A stretch of 42,781 bases of DNA from Bacteroidia bacterium (GTDB taxonomy: Bacteria > Bacteroidota > Bacteroidia > SpSt-205). A program made the translations under genes and the position numbers. The stretch spans positions 1 to 42,781 of the forward strand of contig JANWXY010000077.1 of NCBI GenBank assembly GCA_025057135.1, in the 5' to 3' direction. This document shows positions 1 to 8,360 of this stretch, piece after piece; the stretch's first letter is position 1, and each line of letters begins with the position of its first letter. The notes under the pieces are model-generated. The model was not told the origin of the DNA. It ran no database searches and saw nothing but the letters and a program-made list of their open reading frames with translations.

Positions 1-128
1 GCTCGTTTTCCTTTTTTTTCTCATCCTTTTTTTGTGTCTTGTTTTTTTTTTTTTTTGTTTTGTTTGTTTTTTTTCTTTGTGTCCTTCGGGGGGGGGCGGC
101 CCCCCCCCCCCCCCCCCCCCCCCCGCCC
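1..128. other. Low-complexity homopolymer end, probable assembly artefact
   Basis: Bases 1-80 are almost all T with scattered G and C. Bases 88-99 are G-rich and 100-124 form an uninterrupted run of 25 C. Composition changes abruptly to ordinary sequence near base 129. Nothing else in the window resembles this. The G run followed by the C run can fold back on itself, which also suits a polymerase or assembly artefact at a contig end. No gene is supported here. Confidence 0.8.
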
Positions 129-142
129 ATGAACTCCACCAT
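129..142 (-). CDS. Possible start of an RND efflux permease, cut by the contig end
   Basis: Downstream of the adaptor gene on the minus strand, an ATG at 142 reads Met-Val-Glu-Phe-Met-Gly before running into the homopolymer artefact. Adaptor plus TolC operons usually continue into the RND pump, and pump N-termini often carry a short hydrophilic stretch with Glu-Phe before the first membrane helix. A one-mismatch promoter-like box (TAGATTTT, 146-153) precedes it by 3 nt. Six residues cannot identify a protein, so this call rests on context and is weak. Confidence 0.2.
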
Positions 143-213
143 ACTAAAATCTACCACTCATTCTGAGAGTTTTCCCATCCTCCACATCATTTCCTACGCA
201 GGCTGGTATGTGC

Positions 214-1365
214 TCACATATTCTCCGCTACAAGCTGTACCCGCTGTCCATCTGTAACAAGGGCAGCACCTGTCGTAACCAGGGTATCCCCACTTTTCAC
301 AGGTCCCACTATGGCTGCTTCACCTCGTTCAGTACTCACAACACGTACGCGGACGCGACGAGCTCGATCTCCACGAACTACGTAAGCGTAAGCAGAAGTA
401 TCCTGAAATTGTATCGCATCTATCGGCACGATTAGCGCTTCTGTGGCTTTACTCTGCGGAATGCGAATATATGCAATCAGGTTCGGACGAAGTTGAGCCT
501 TTATGTCGGCGGGTACCTCACGCACTATAACGGTGAATGTACGACTGAGCGGATTGATATTCCGACTCACGTTAGCGATTTGACTAGGGAAAGAAACCCC
601 AAGGTCGGGTATATGCACCTCTACTTCTTTTCCGGCTGAAACTGTGGAAAGAAAACTTTCTGGTATCTCAGACTTGATCTCCCACTGACCACTGCTCACC
701 AGCCGAATAGCAGGCACGCCCGGGGAAAGAATTTCTCCTACTCGGGCTTGTATAGCGTCTACTTGACCGGAGAAAGGCGCTCTGATTTGGGCATTTCGCA
801 GCTGCTCTTCTAGTGTGGCGATAGAGGCTTCTAAGGCCTCTTTATTATTTTTCGTCGTCAGATATTGCACCTCAGAGCCAATACCCTCTTCGTACAGTTT
901 TTTCTGCTTTTCGTAGAGCGTGCGTGTTAGTTCCAAACGGGTCTTCAGCTCGGCTAAATTTTTCCGCAGCACTTCCGCTTCCTGCTCCAAAAGTATCTGA
1001 CCGGCAGCAACATTTTGTCCTTCCCGAACATAGATTCGGGAAACAGGTGCAAGTATTTTAGCCGATAAGTTTATGACTTCTCTATTGTCTACGCTGCCCT
1101 GGAACTGGAGATAGGCGGCGAATGGACGGGGCTTTAAGACTATGAAGCTTACGGGTATCTGACGAGCCAGTCCAAATGCACTATCCTCTGCCTGTATAAG
1201 CCGTTCTAACTCGGTAATCTGAGCTTGGAGATTGAGGAGGTCTTGGCGGAGTTTTTCTAATCGGCGCTTTTTCTCTTCCAGAGGCAGAGATTCTACATTT
1301 TGTGAAGAGGATTGGCATGCCGTGAGTCCTATCAGGACGGCAGTTATCAGGAGTATGCGAGGCAT
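214..1365 (-). CDS. Efflux periplasmic adaptor lipoprotein (HlyD/AcrA family)
   Basis: This 383-residue protein should link an inner-membrane RND pump to an outer-membrane TolC channel. It starts with a lipoprotein signal ending LTAC (acylated Cys17). A coiled coil at about residues 28-60 precedes the family core: a first lipoyl half around IYVREGQNVAAGQILL, a long alpha-hairpin, a second lipoyl half around APFSGQVDAIQARVGEI, then beta-barrel and membrane-proximal domains. It lies 12 nt after the TolC-like gene and shares its operon with the TetR gene. The extra coiled coil just after the lipid anchor is less usual. Family assignment is firm; the transported substrate is unknown. Confidence 0.9.
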   Translation of the reverse strand: MPRILLITAVLIGLTACQSSSQNVESLPLEEKKRRLEKLRQDLLNLQAQITELERLIQAEDSAFGLARQIPVSFIVLKPRPFAAYLQFQGSVDNREVINLSAKILAPVSRIYVREGQNVAAGQILLEQEAEVLRKNLAELKTRLELTRTLYEKQKKLYEEGIGSEVQYLTTKNNKEALEASIATLEEQLRNAQIRAPFSGQVDAIQARVGEILSPGVPAIRLVSSGQWEIKSEIPESFLSTVSAGKEVEVHIPDLGVSFPSQIANVSRNINPLSRTFTVIVREVPADIKAQLRPNLIAYIRIPQSKATEALIVPIDAIQFQDTSAYAYVVRGDRARRVRVRVVSTERGEAAIVGPVKSGDTLVTTGAALVTDGQRVQLVAENM

Positions 1366-1377
1366 AGGTTTATCACT

Positions 1378-2709
1378 TTATTGGATTGGGAGGGTTCCAA
1401 TGGCTTTTTGCCAGTCTATATAAGCCAAGTAAGCTTCCAGCAGGGCTGTGGTGTAGTTAGTCTGAGCTTGGTCATAGCTCGTCTGTGCTTGTAAAAGCTC
1501 TACTGTGGAGCTAACGCCCAGTTCTTGCTTACGCCGAGCGGTGCGTAAAACTTCTTCTGCAAGTTCCAGATTGCGCTGCTGAATGCTGAGATTGCGGAGG
1601 TTATTGAGCAGTTGGCGGCGCGCCGTTTCTGCTTCCAGGGTAAGTGCTTGACGAAGCTGAAAAAGCTCATTTTGATTTTTCTGCAGCTCTATGCGAGCTT
1701 GACTGATTTGACTGGCTCGCCGCAGTCCGTCAAATATAGGTACTTGGAGCTGCGCACCAACGAAGGCTATGGGAAACCACCGTTTCTTTGTATCCAAGAA
1801 ATCAAACTCATTTCGTTGGGCTTGTGTAGCTAAGTTTCCTATGGCAATCAGACTGGGTAGATAACTGACTTGATAGCGCTTTAGATTGAGTTCCAGAGCC
1901 CGGCGCTGTTGGAGAAGGATTTGATACTCCCATCGGCGACCAAAGTCAAGCTGGCTTTCGGTCAGCGTGTCGGGCAGAAGGCTCATCAGCTCAGCGGGCA
2001 TCAGGGTATCCGTGAGCACGATAGGCGTGTCTAAGGGCATTCCCATTTGGAGCTTGAGAGCAAGGTAGGAGAGCGCAGTGAGTTCAGTCGCCTTATTCTG
2101 CTCGGTGCGGAGATTATTGAGGCTGACCTCTAAGCGTTGGTAATCTAACTTTTCTGCGAAGCCTGACTCGTACAAGCTCTTAGTTTGGCGAACCAGCAGT
2201 TCCAGCTGTTGGATGTTTTGCGAGAGTAAGGTAAGGCGCTTCTGCGCTACAAGGGTAGTGTAGTATGCTTTGCTAACAGCCACTACGGTTTCAGTCTTAG
2301 AGCGCTGGAAGTTGCGATAAGTGAGCTCTTTAACGGCTTTCGCCGCTTGCAGTCCTACAAAGTAGGTGCCGTCAAAGAGGAGCTGTGTGCCTGTAAGGCT
2401 GATTTCCAGGTTGTAAGGTACGCCGAAACGGACAGCGATGAAAGTGCCTCTCGGGGCTCCAAAAAACTCTCCCGGCACAAGCGAAGTCGGGATTTCCACA
2501 AAGTAGCGTAGGGAAGCATTCGCATTGACTTGGGGTAAGCCAGCAGCCCGCACCTCATTGATTCTCTGACGGGCAAGTTGATAGTCTAAAAACGCATTTT
2601 GCAAAGTCGGAGCATGGGTAAGGGCATACTGGATGCAATCTCGCAGGCTCAATGCCCGAGAGGACTGCGCAAAAACTATCCCCACGAATAAGATTACCTT
2701 AGCGGACAT
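1378..2709 (-). CDS. TolC-family outer-membrane efflux protein
   Basis: This 443-residue protein has an N-terminal export signal ending near residue 19, followed by SLRDCIQYALTHAPTL, the usual opening of the outer membrane efflux protein repeat. Two long helical repeats rich in Gln, Leu and Arg follow (for example YEKLDYQ-like and VSSTVELLQAQTSYDQAQ segments). Together these fit the trimeric TolC barrel and periplasmic tunnel. Its ATG overlaps the end of the TetR gene by 11 bp, and the adaptor gene follows after 12 nt, so the three are translated as a block. The start is well supported because the signal peptide begins there. The exported compound cannot be inferred. Confidence 0.92.
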   Translation of the reverse strand: MSAKVILFVGIVFAQSSRALSLRDCIQYALTHAPTLQNAFLDYQLARQRINEVRAAGLPQVNANASLRYFVEIPTSLVPGEFFGAPRGTFIAVRFGVPYNLEISLTGTQLLFDGTYFVGLQAAKAVKELTYRNFQRSKTETVVAVSKAYYTTLVAQKRLTLLSQNIQQLELLVRQTKSLYESGFAEKLDYQRLEVSLNNLRTEQNKATELTALSYLALKLQMGMPLDTPIVLTDTLMPAELMSLLPDTLTESQLDFGRRWEYQILLQQRRALELNLKRYQVSYLPSLIAIGNLATQAQRNEFDFLDTKKRWFPIAFVGAQLQVPIFDGLRRASQISQARIELQKNQNELFQLRQALTLEAETARRQLLNNLRNLSIQQRNLELAEEVLRTARRKQELGVSSTVELLQAQTSYDQAQTNYTTALLEAYLAYIDWQKAIGTLPIQ

Positions 2710-3328
2710 AGCTCTGGCGGATTTGATTTTTGTAACTTTCTAAAAGTTGTCGTCCCCGCTCTGTCGTAAAGCTATACAGCAAGAGTAGAATGGTCTCAGC
2801 ATAAATCTCTGCGATGGTTTTTTGAGCCTGTTCGGCCAAGGCCGGATTAAGTACCACCTGGACGATGACAAAGCTCATCCACAGCGGAAGGATGTCCATT
2901 GGCAGGTCTGAGCGAAATATTCCCTCGTTGATAGCCTTCTCTACAGATCGGGTGAGCTGCTTTTGAATAAGCGCCTGTATTTTAGGTAAAACTTGTGCTC
3001 GGGCATGTGGTATTACACGGCGCAGCTCTATGTATAAGACTGGATTCAGAGAAATCAAGAGACTATATACATACGAGGCGGTGGCTATCATCGGTAACAG
3101 GGCATTTTCAGAGTGGGCTTGATGGATTTGATCTAGGGTATTTTCCATTTCACGGAGAAAAGCCTCTACACACGCCTCTACGAGACTGTCTTTGGAGCCA
3201 AAATGTTCATACAGGGTTTTCTTAGAGATACCAAGCTGTTCCGCTATTTGATCCATAGTGGTAGCCCTGACCCCTTGTTGAATGAAGAGCTTCTGTGCTG
3301 TGGCGATGATAGCATCTCGCACAATCAC
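2699..3328 (-). CDS. TetR/AcrR-family transcriptional regulator
   Basis: This is a repressor-type DNA-binding protein of about 209 residues. The N-terminal helix-turn-helix reads TTMDQIAEQLGISKKTLYEHF, a textbook TetR motif, followed by a helical ligand-binding domain. It is first in the efflux operon, so it probably senses a pump substrate and represses its own operon. An upstream in-frame ATG at 3367 would add 13 residues of no family likeness and would abut the divergent omega-amidase promoter. The GTG at 3328 (or at 3322) gives the usual TetR N-terminal length. No exact TAnnTTTG box precedes either start, the one exception among the units here. Confidence 0.88.
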   Translation of the reverse strand: MIVRDAIIATAQKLFIQQGVRATTMDQIAEQLGISKKTLYEHFGSKDSLVEACVEAFLREMENTLDQIHQAHSENALLPMIATASYVYSLLISLNPVLYIELRRVIPHARAQVLPKIQALIQKQLTRSVEKAINEGIFRSDLPMDILPLWMSFVIVQVVLNPALAEQAQKTIAEIYAETILLLLYSFTTERGRQLLESYKNQIRQSYVR

Positions 3329-3366
3329 GGAAACGCAATAAACTCTGAGAAAGTTCCAAGTTCCCA

Positions 3367-3374
3367 TAGTTTTG
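3367..3374 (+). promoter_or_regulatory. TAnnTTTG -7 promoter box of the omega-amidase gene
   Basis: The sequence TAGTTTTG lies 4 nt (TCTT) before the ATG at 3379. It matches the Bacteroidota -7 consensus exactly. The predicted transcript starts at the start codon. I see no clear TTG at the -33 position. Confidence 0.7.
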
Positions 3375-3378
3375 TCTT

Positions 3379-4167
3379 ATGCAGCGATTGCGGGTAGGCT
3401 GGTTACAGATGGATATTATATGGGAGTCGCCTCAGGAGAATATCGTCCAAGTGGAGAAGCTCCTGTCCACAGGCGAAGCCGATGTATGGGTGCTCCCAGA
3501 AATGTGGAGTACGGGTTTTACTATGAATGTGGAAACAGCGGAGCCTCCTGAGGGTACGGCCTGGAAGGCAATGAAAGATTGGGCGTCACGAAAAAATGCA
3601 CTTTTCATCGGTAGTGTGCAGACTCGCATCGGCATAAAAGCTCGTAATCGTCTATATGCGGTTTTTCCTAATGGGCACACCTTGATTTATGACAAGAGGC
3701 ATCTATTCCGCATGGCAGGGGAAAATCAATTCTATGAGCCTGGCGATAAACAGCTCCTCGTGGAATGGATGGGATGGCGTTTAGCGCCGCTGATATGTTA
3801 TGACTTGCGATTTCCTGTGTGGAGCCGCCGCACGCCTCAATATGACTACGATATGCTGATTTATGTAGCCAACTGGCCCGAACTGCGGCATGCTCACTGG
3901 GCTGCCCTGCTCCCTGCTCGTGCCATAGAGAATCAAAGCTATGTTCTCGGAGTAAATCGCATCGGATATGACCCGAATGGGCACCGTTATGCTGGGGGAA
4001 GCGTCTTGATTGACTATAAAGGTGAAGTCCTCCTGCACTCGGGAAGCGCACAAGGCGCATTTATTGCTGAAATCGGATTAGAGGCTTTGCGGACCAGCAG
4101 AGAACGCTTTCCCGCATGGCGAGATGCCGACGCCTTCCAGTTTATACCCAATTCGCCGTGGGGATAG
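3379..4167 (+). CDS. Omega-amidase / nitrilase-superfamily carbon-nitrogen hydrolase (YafV/NIT2-like)
   Basis: This 262-residue protein carries the nitrilase catalytic triad in place: Glu41 (VLPEMWSTGF), Lys106 (YDKRHLF) and Cys140 (LICYDLRFPVWSR). The STGFTMN and CYDLRFPVW stretches are typical of the YafV/NIT2 branch. That branch hydrolyses alpha-ketoglutaramate or alpha-ketosuccinamate, clearing by-products of glutamine and asparagine transaminases. No signal peptide is visible, so it should be cytoplasmic. It appears to be transcribed alone: its own promoter box lies 4 nt upstream, and ftsW downstream has another. The substrate is inferred from the family motif. Confidence 0.88.
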   Translation: MQRLRVGWLQMDIIWESPQENIVQVEKLLSTGEADVWVLPEMWSTGFTMNVETAEPPEGTAWKAMKDWASRKNALFIGSVQTRIGIKARNRLYAVFPNGHTLIYDKRHLFRMAGENQFYEPGDKQLLVEWMGWRLAPLICYDLRFPVWSRRTPQYDYDMLIYVANWPELRHAHWAALLPARAIENQSYVLGVNRIGYDPNGHRYAGGSVLIDYKGEVLLHSGSAQGAFIAEIGLEALRTSRERFPAWRDADAFQFIPNSPWG

Positions 4168-4208
4168 TTGATTTTCCACATCAATCAGGAGTAAGCCGAA
4201 GTCGCCTA

Positions 4209-4216
4209 TACCTTTG
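4209..4216 (+). promoter_or_regulatory. TAnnTTTG -7 promoter box of the ftsW division operon
   Basis: TACCTTTG ends 9 nt before the ATG at 4226. A longer reading frame could start at the TTG at 4214, but that TTG is part of this box. The ATG at 4226 is therefore the likely start, and the box opens a separate transcription unit after the omega-amidase gene. Confidence 0.65.
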
Positions 4217-4225
4217 GCCCTGCGC

Positions 4226-5320
4226 ATGCGGATTGAGACAAGGGGGGATAAGGTACTATGGACGGTAGCCGTAGCGCTTGGGGCTATTGGGCTACTGGTG
4301 GTGTATAGTGCCACCGTCAGCCTAGTATTTCGTCATCATCCCGACATGCCCGAATACTATCTGGTCAAGCAGGGGTTAATCTTTCTTCTGGCGCTTTTTT
4401 TAGCCTATGCCATCCATCTCACCGACTACAAGAAGTGGGGTCCCCTTTTTGAATGGCTGTGGATAGGGTCGGTACTTCTTCTGAGCTATACCTTTTTCCG
4501 GGGGACTGGTGCTCAGCGATGGATTTACATCGGTGGTATTTCTCTCCAGCCCTCGGAGTTTGCGAGATTCTCACTAGTAGGCTTACTATCCTACCGAATG
4601 GCCAGAGCCCCCGAAGCCCTCCGAACATGGGATGGATTATGGCCACTCCTGATACGAATTGGTCTCACCTTTATACTCATCGCTCCCCTCAACCTCAGCA
4701 ATGGCCTATTGCTTCTCACACTGAGTATGATATTTTTGTATATCGGTGGCATGCCCCTCCTGAAGCTATTTCGTCTTGGGGTTATTGGTATTTTAGGCTT
4801 ACTGGTGCTGTTTTTGACGGCGCCTCGGGCACGCGTGTGGCAGCAGCGTATCCTAAGCTACTGGAAAAATGAACCTCTGCGTACTCAGCCTGCCGATGAT
4901 TATCAGAGAGCGCATGCTTCACTGGCGGTATATTCTGGGGGGTTGTTTGGAAAAGGGCCTGGTCATAGTACGCAGAGATATTACCTTCCCCAGTCTTACT
5001 CGGACTTCGCTTTTTCTATCTTGATAGAGGAATATGGATTCCTCGGAGGGGGGGTCATCTTAGTGCTGTATGGACTTTTGTTGTGGCGATTGGCGAGCTT
5101 AGCCTCAGCCGTGGAGGGTTTTGGGCAACTTTTTCTCATAGGCAGTTTTCTACAAATCCTCTTTCAGGTTAGTGTTCATGTCGGTGTCAGCTTAGAGCTC
5201 TTGCCTATTACTGGTGTGCCGCTGCCCTGGGTAAGCTTAGGGGGGTCTTCGCTACTGATTCAAGCTCTGATTTTGGGGCTCTCTATCTCTGTCAGCCGAA
5301 AAGTTTTTGAAAAAAGTTAG
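4226..5320 (+). CDS. ftsW: SEDS-family peptidoglycan glycosyltransferase FtsW
   Basis: This is a 364-residue polytopic protein of about ten membrane helices. It has SEDS signatures: GAQRWIYIGGISLQPSEFARF around residues 95-115, then QSYSDFAFSILIEEYGFLGG and the C-terminal ITGVPLPWVSLGGSSLL. SEDS proteins polymerise lipid II glycan strands with a class B PBP. FtsW rather than RodA is preferred because murG and murC follow at once, as in division clusters. A RodA would be expected beside the PBP2 gene at 27.8 kb, and none is there. The ATG at 4226 is chosen because an earlier TTG falls inside the promoter box. Confidence 0.93.
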   Translation: MRIETRGDKVLWTVAVALGAIGLLVVYSATVSLVFRHHPDMPEYYLVKQGLIFLLALFLAYAIHLTDYKKWGPLFEWLWIGSVLLLSYTFFRGTGAQRWIYIGGISLQPSEFARFSLVGLLSYRMARAPEALRTWDGLWPLLIRIGLTFILIAPLNLSNGLLLLTLSMIFLYIGGMPLLKLFRLGVIGILGLLVLFLTAPRARVWQQRILSYWKNEPLRTQPADDYQRAHASLAVYSGGLFGKGPGHSTQRYYLPQSYSDFAFSILIEEYGFLGGGVILVLYGLLLWRLASLASAVEGFGQLFLIGSFLQILFQVSVHVGVSLELLPITGVPLPWVSLGGSSLLIQALILGLSISVSRKVFEKS

Positions 5321-5325
5321 CTGAT

Positions 5326-6387
5326 ATGTCGCTGGTAATCGCAGCGGGGGGGACTGGGGGGCATGTATTTCCGGCTTTGGCTGTGGTTCAGGCATGGCGC
5401 CGCCGATGGCAGAGTCCGATTTATTGGGTAGGGGTGAGTGGCGGAAAAGAAGAGAAATGGGTCAAAGCCGAAGGAATACCTTTCTATGGCCTACCGATGG
5501 CTGGCTGGCAGCCGCGCGCCCGCTGGCGGAATCTGTCACTTCTCTACCGGCTACCTCTGGCTTATTGGGCAGTGGAAAAGCTATTGAGACGATTGCGTCC
5601 CCATGCGGTCTTCTCTACAGGTGGATACCCAGGTTTGATGCCTGGGCTTTGGGCTGCTTTACATCATCGCCCTCTATATCTACTGGAGCTCAACTCCTAT
5701 GCGGGAAAAACTATTCGCTGGCTTAGTCGCTGGGCTACACAGACCTTCGGAGCTTTCCCTAAGACCTCGGGCGTACGAGCGCATCATGTGGGCGTTCCCG
5801 TTCGTTTTCTCGCAGAGGACCGTTTGCGCTACACTTCTGAGGAAGCTAAGAGGAGCTGGGGGATGCCTTCTGATTGTCCGCTGATTCTTATTATGGGCGG
5901 CAGTCAAGGTTCCTCTGCCCTTAATAAGGCGGTGGCATCGTGTGTATCCACTTGGGTGAGAGACGGGGCTTGTATTCTTTGGCAGGTCGGACGGGATAGC
6001 CCTGTACAGTCGTCCGAGCAGATACGCGTTCTACCTTTTATACAGGATATGACACGAGCCTATATTGCAGCTGATATTGTAGTAAGTCGTGCTGGGGGCT
6101 CTACCCTTGGCGAACTGGCTTGGTGGGGGAAAGCGGCTGTCCTCGTACCCTCGCCGTATGTCGCAGAAGACCATCAGCGTAAAAATGCTGCTACTTGGGC
6201 TGCGCATGGGGCTTGCATAGTCGCAGAAGAGGAAAATGTAAATGCCCTCAATCAGGCTGTCCTTCGTTTGCTGAGACATCCCCATGAGCGTCAGGCCTTG
6301 GCACAGGTAGCGCATTCATTAGCGCGAGTCAGTGCCGCAGATGATTTAGCGGAATATCTCCATCGTGCAATCTATGGCATTCCCTGA
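5326..6387 (+). CDS. murG: UDP-GlcNAc:lipid I GlcNAc transferase MurG
   Basis: MurG adds GlcNAc to undecaprenyl-PP-MurNAc-pentapeptide, making lipid II on the inner face of the membrane. The 353-residue protein opens with VIAAGGTGGHVFPALAV, the first glycine-rich loop. It continues with MGGSQGSSALN and the UDP-GlcNAc site VSRAGGSTLGELAWWGKAAVLVP, then EDHQRKNA. Length and motif order are normal for GT28-family MurG. It starts 5 nt after ftsW, and murC overlaps its end, so it sits inside the division operon. Confidence 0.96.
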   Translation: MSLVIAAGGTGGHVFPALAVVQAWRRRWQSPIYWVGVSGGKEEKWVKAEGIPFYGLPMAGWQPRARWRNLSLLYRLPLAYWAVEKLLRRLRPHAVFSTGGYPGLMPGLWAALHHRPLYLLELNSYAGKTIRWLSRWATQTFGAFPKTSGVRAHHVGVPVRFLAEDRLRYTSEEAKRSWGMPSDCPLILIMGGSQGSSALNKAVASCVSTWVRDGACILWQVGRDSPVQSSEQIRVLPFIQDMTRAYIAADIVVSRAGGSTLGELAWWGKAAVLVPSPYVAEDHQRKNAATWAAHGACIVAEEENVNALNQAVLRLLRHPHERQALAQVAHSLARVSAADDLAEYLHRAIYGIP

Positions 6388-7681
6388 GAGGCTAAGATTG
6401 TGGGGCATAGGTGGCGTAGGCATGAGCGCCATCGCTCAGCATTTACTGCGTTTAGGCCATCAGATTAGCGGTTATGATAGAGAGCCCTCGCCTTTTACGG
6501 ATATTTTAGAAAAACTAAAAGTTCCAATAGATTATGTGCCTTCACTTGAACGATTACAAGAGGCAGAGGGCATAATTTATACACCTGCCATACCCTCGGA
6601 CTTTCCTGAGTGGTCGGCTGTGCAAGTGCGCCGGTTGCCCACATGGCGACGTGCTCAGGCTCTGGCTATGATTGCTGACTCTTACGAAGTGATTGCCGTT
6701 GCAGGTGCTCACGGAAAAACGACTACGAGCGCTATCCTTACTTGGCTACTTCATGCGATTGGTGAGTCTCCGACGGGATTTGTAGGGGGGCTAATGCGTA
6801 ACTTTGGAAACAACTATCTCGCTGGTTCTAGCCCTTGGATGATTGTAGAAGCCGATGAGTATGATCGGGCAATGTTGCTTTTGCATCCTCAGCACGCCAT
6901 ACTTCAGAGCATAGACCCAGACCATTTGGAGATTTACGGTTCGCCCAAGGGGTTAGAGGATGCTTATAGGGCCTTTGTTCAGCAGGTTAAGGGTTTACTT
7001 GTTCTTGGTCCGAGTGTGCCAGATTTAGGGCGTCAGGCTATACGCTATACTCTTCGCCACTATGAAGCTCAGGGAGAACGAATAACTTTTGCCTATGAGT
7101 GGCAAGGCCATAAGCGAGAAGCGGCATGGGGACAGATTGGGCGTCATTTTGCTGAAAATGCCGCTGCGGCTCTTACCCTTTTGGAGGCTTTAGGATTTGA
7201 CTTTGACCGGCTGCGGAATGCACTGATGGGATTTTGTGGAGTGGCTCGGCGGATGGAGGTTATTCCGGTTGGGGATCACGTTATTGTCAGTGATTACGCG
7301 CATCATCCTACGGAGATTTTGAGGACGCTGGAAGCACTTCGGGAAGCTTTTCCTCAAAAGAAGCTGGTAGCTATTTTTCAGCCCCATCTGTATAGTAGGA
7401 CCGCCTTCTTTGCCAAAGAATTTGCCTACGCATTAAGTGCAGCCGATTTCATTTTGCTTTTCCCCATTTACGCCGCGCGTGAGCCTTCCACACAGCATGT
7501 TAGTAGTATGTTAATATCTCAACATTTGAGCACACCTCATGTGGAGGTCGTACCTTCGGACCCTAATATGGGATGGAATAAGTTGCTTTCTAATCAGCCC
7601 CCCAGCGTGTTTGCCTTCATGGGAGCGGGTGATATATATCAGATGATACCTTCGGTTCAGTTGTACTTAACAGAAAAGTAG
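6374..7681 (+). CDS. murC: UDP-N-acetylmuramate-L-alanine ligase MurC
   Basis: MurC ligates L-alanine to UDP-MurNAc using ATP, the first step of stem-peptide assembly in the cytoplasm. The 435-residue protein has an N-terminal Rossmann motif (LWGIGGVGMSAIAQHLL), the ATP loop GAHGKTTTS at about 111-119, EADEYDRAM, and SDYAHHPTEI in the C-terminal Mur ligase domain. A GTG at 6365 could add three residues, but the ATG at 6374 suits the family start better. Either start overlaps the end of murG, which implies coupled translation. The ftsQ-like gene begins directly after its stop. Confidence 0.96.
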   Translation: MAFPERLRLWGIGGVGMSAIAQHLLRLGHQISGYDREPSPFTDILEKLKVPIDYVPSLERLQEAEGIIYTPAIPSDFPEWSAVQVRRLPTWRRAQALAMIADSYEVIAVAGAHGKTTTSAILTWLLHAIGESPTGFVGGLMRNFGNNYLAGSSPWMIVEADEYDRAMLLLHPQHAILQSIDPDHLEIYGSPKGLEDAYRAFVQQVKGLLVLGPSVPDLGRQAIRYTLRHYEAQGERITFAYEWQGHKREAAWGQIGRHFAENAAAALTLLEALGFDFDRLRNALMGFCGVARRMEVIPVGDHVIVSDYAHHPTEILRTLEALREAFPQKKLVAIFQPHLYSRTAFFAKEFAYALSAADFILLFPIYAAREPSTQHVSSMLISQHLSTPHVEVVPSDPNMGWNKLLSNQPPSVFAFMGAGDIYQMIPSVQLYLTEK

Positions 7682-8359
7682 ATGATGCTGCGCGCATTTA
7701 GAGTATTTTCCGTTGGTGTGGGCTTTTTTGGAGGGTGGATCGTCGGGGATGGTTATTATGTGAAGATGCGCAGTTCGGGTAAGTGGATTCTCCATGGAGA
7801 GGGGCCGTTGTGGGACTCTGCCTGGGTAATGCGGCATATTTACGCGGTACGAGCGCCTTCTCCTTCTATGTGGATATGGTCAGTTTCCGAGGCTTTGGGG
7901 GAGCAGCAAGTGTTTGAAGCGATAAAGTTCCACTACACTGGAAAGGGAGATGGCCGCATTTACGCTCGTACGCGGACTCCTATCGCTCGCGTCAATCTCC
8001 CTATCCGAGAGTATTATTTGGATGCGCAAGGACGGAGGCTACCTTTCGTGCGCCCACTGGATGTATCTATTGTGGATGCTCCCCGTTGGGATAGTATTGC
8101 TTTTGAACACATACTCGAGTTACTGCGTGAAAAGCCTCTGTATCGTGAGATGATCAGCCGAATCTACCAAGAGATAGATGGCGTCTGGCACATGCATTCA
8201 GAGGTCAGTTCTGAGACCTATGTGTTAGGGCGCACTCCTCACCTGCGGGTTGGACTCAGACAACTTGATGTATATTTGCATTCATTTCGGCCTATGGTAG
8301 GCGGAAATGCCTGCAAAAAGGTCATACTTTACATACCAGATCAAATAATATGCCAATAA
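7682..8359 (+). CDS. ftsQ: FtsQ/DivIB-like divisome protein (divergent)
   Basis: This 225-residue protein has one N-terminal membrane helix (about residues 8-25) and an extracytoplasmic remainder. It sits between murC and ftsA, exactly where ftsQ lies in division clusters. The segment ARVNLPIREYYLDAQGRRLPF resembles the FtsQ beta-domain pattern of Pro-Ile, Tyr-Tyr-Leu-Asp, Gly and Pro, and supports the call. The POTRA part is hard to see, so position carries much of the weight. FtsQ bridges the cytoplasmic ring to FtsW and FtsI. The start ATG follows the murC stop with no gap. Confidence 0.78.
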   Translation: MMLRAFRVFSVGVGFFGGWIVGDGYYVKMRSSGKWILHGEGPLWDSAWVMRHIYAVRAPSPSMWIWSVSEALGEQQVFEAIKFHYTGKGDGRIYARTRTPIARVNLPIREYYLDAQGRRLPFVRPLDVSIVDAPRWDSIAFEHILELLREKPLYREMISRIYQEIDGVWHMHSEVSSETYVLGRTPHLRVGLRQLDVYLHSFRPMVGGNACKKVILYIPDQIICQ

Positions 8360-8360
8360 A

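Noticed and set aside
4214-4225. TTG start giving ftsW four more residues
   Set aside because: The TTG is part of the TACCTTTG promoter box; the ATG at 4226 is the better start.
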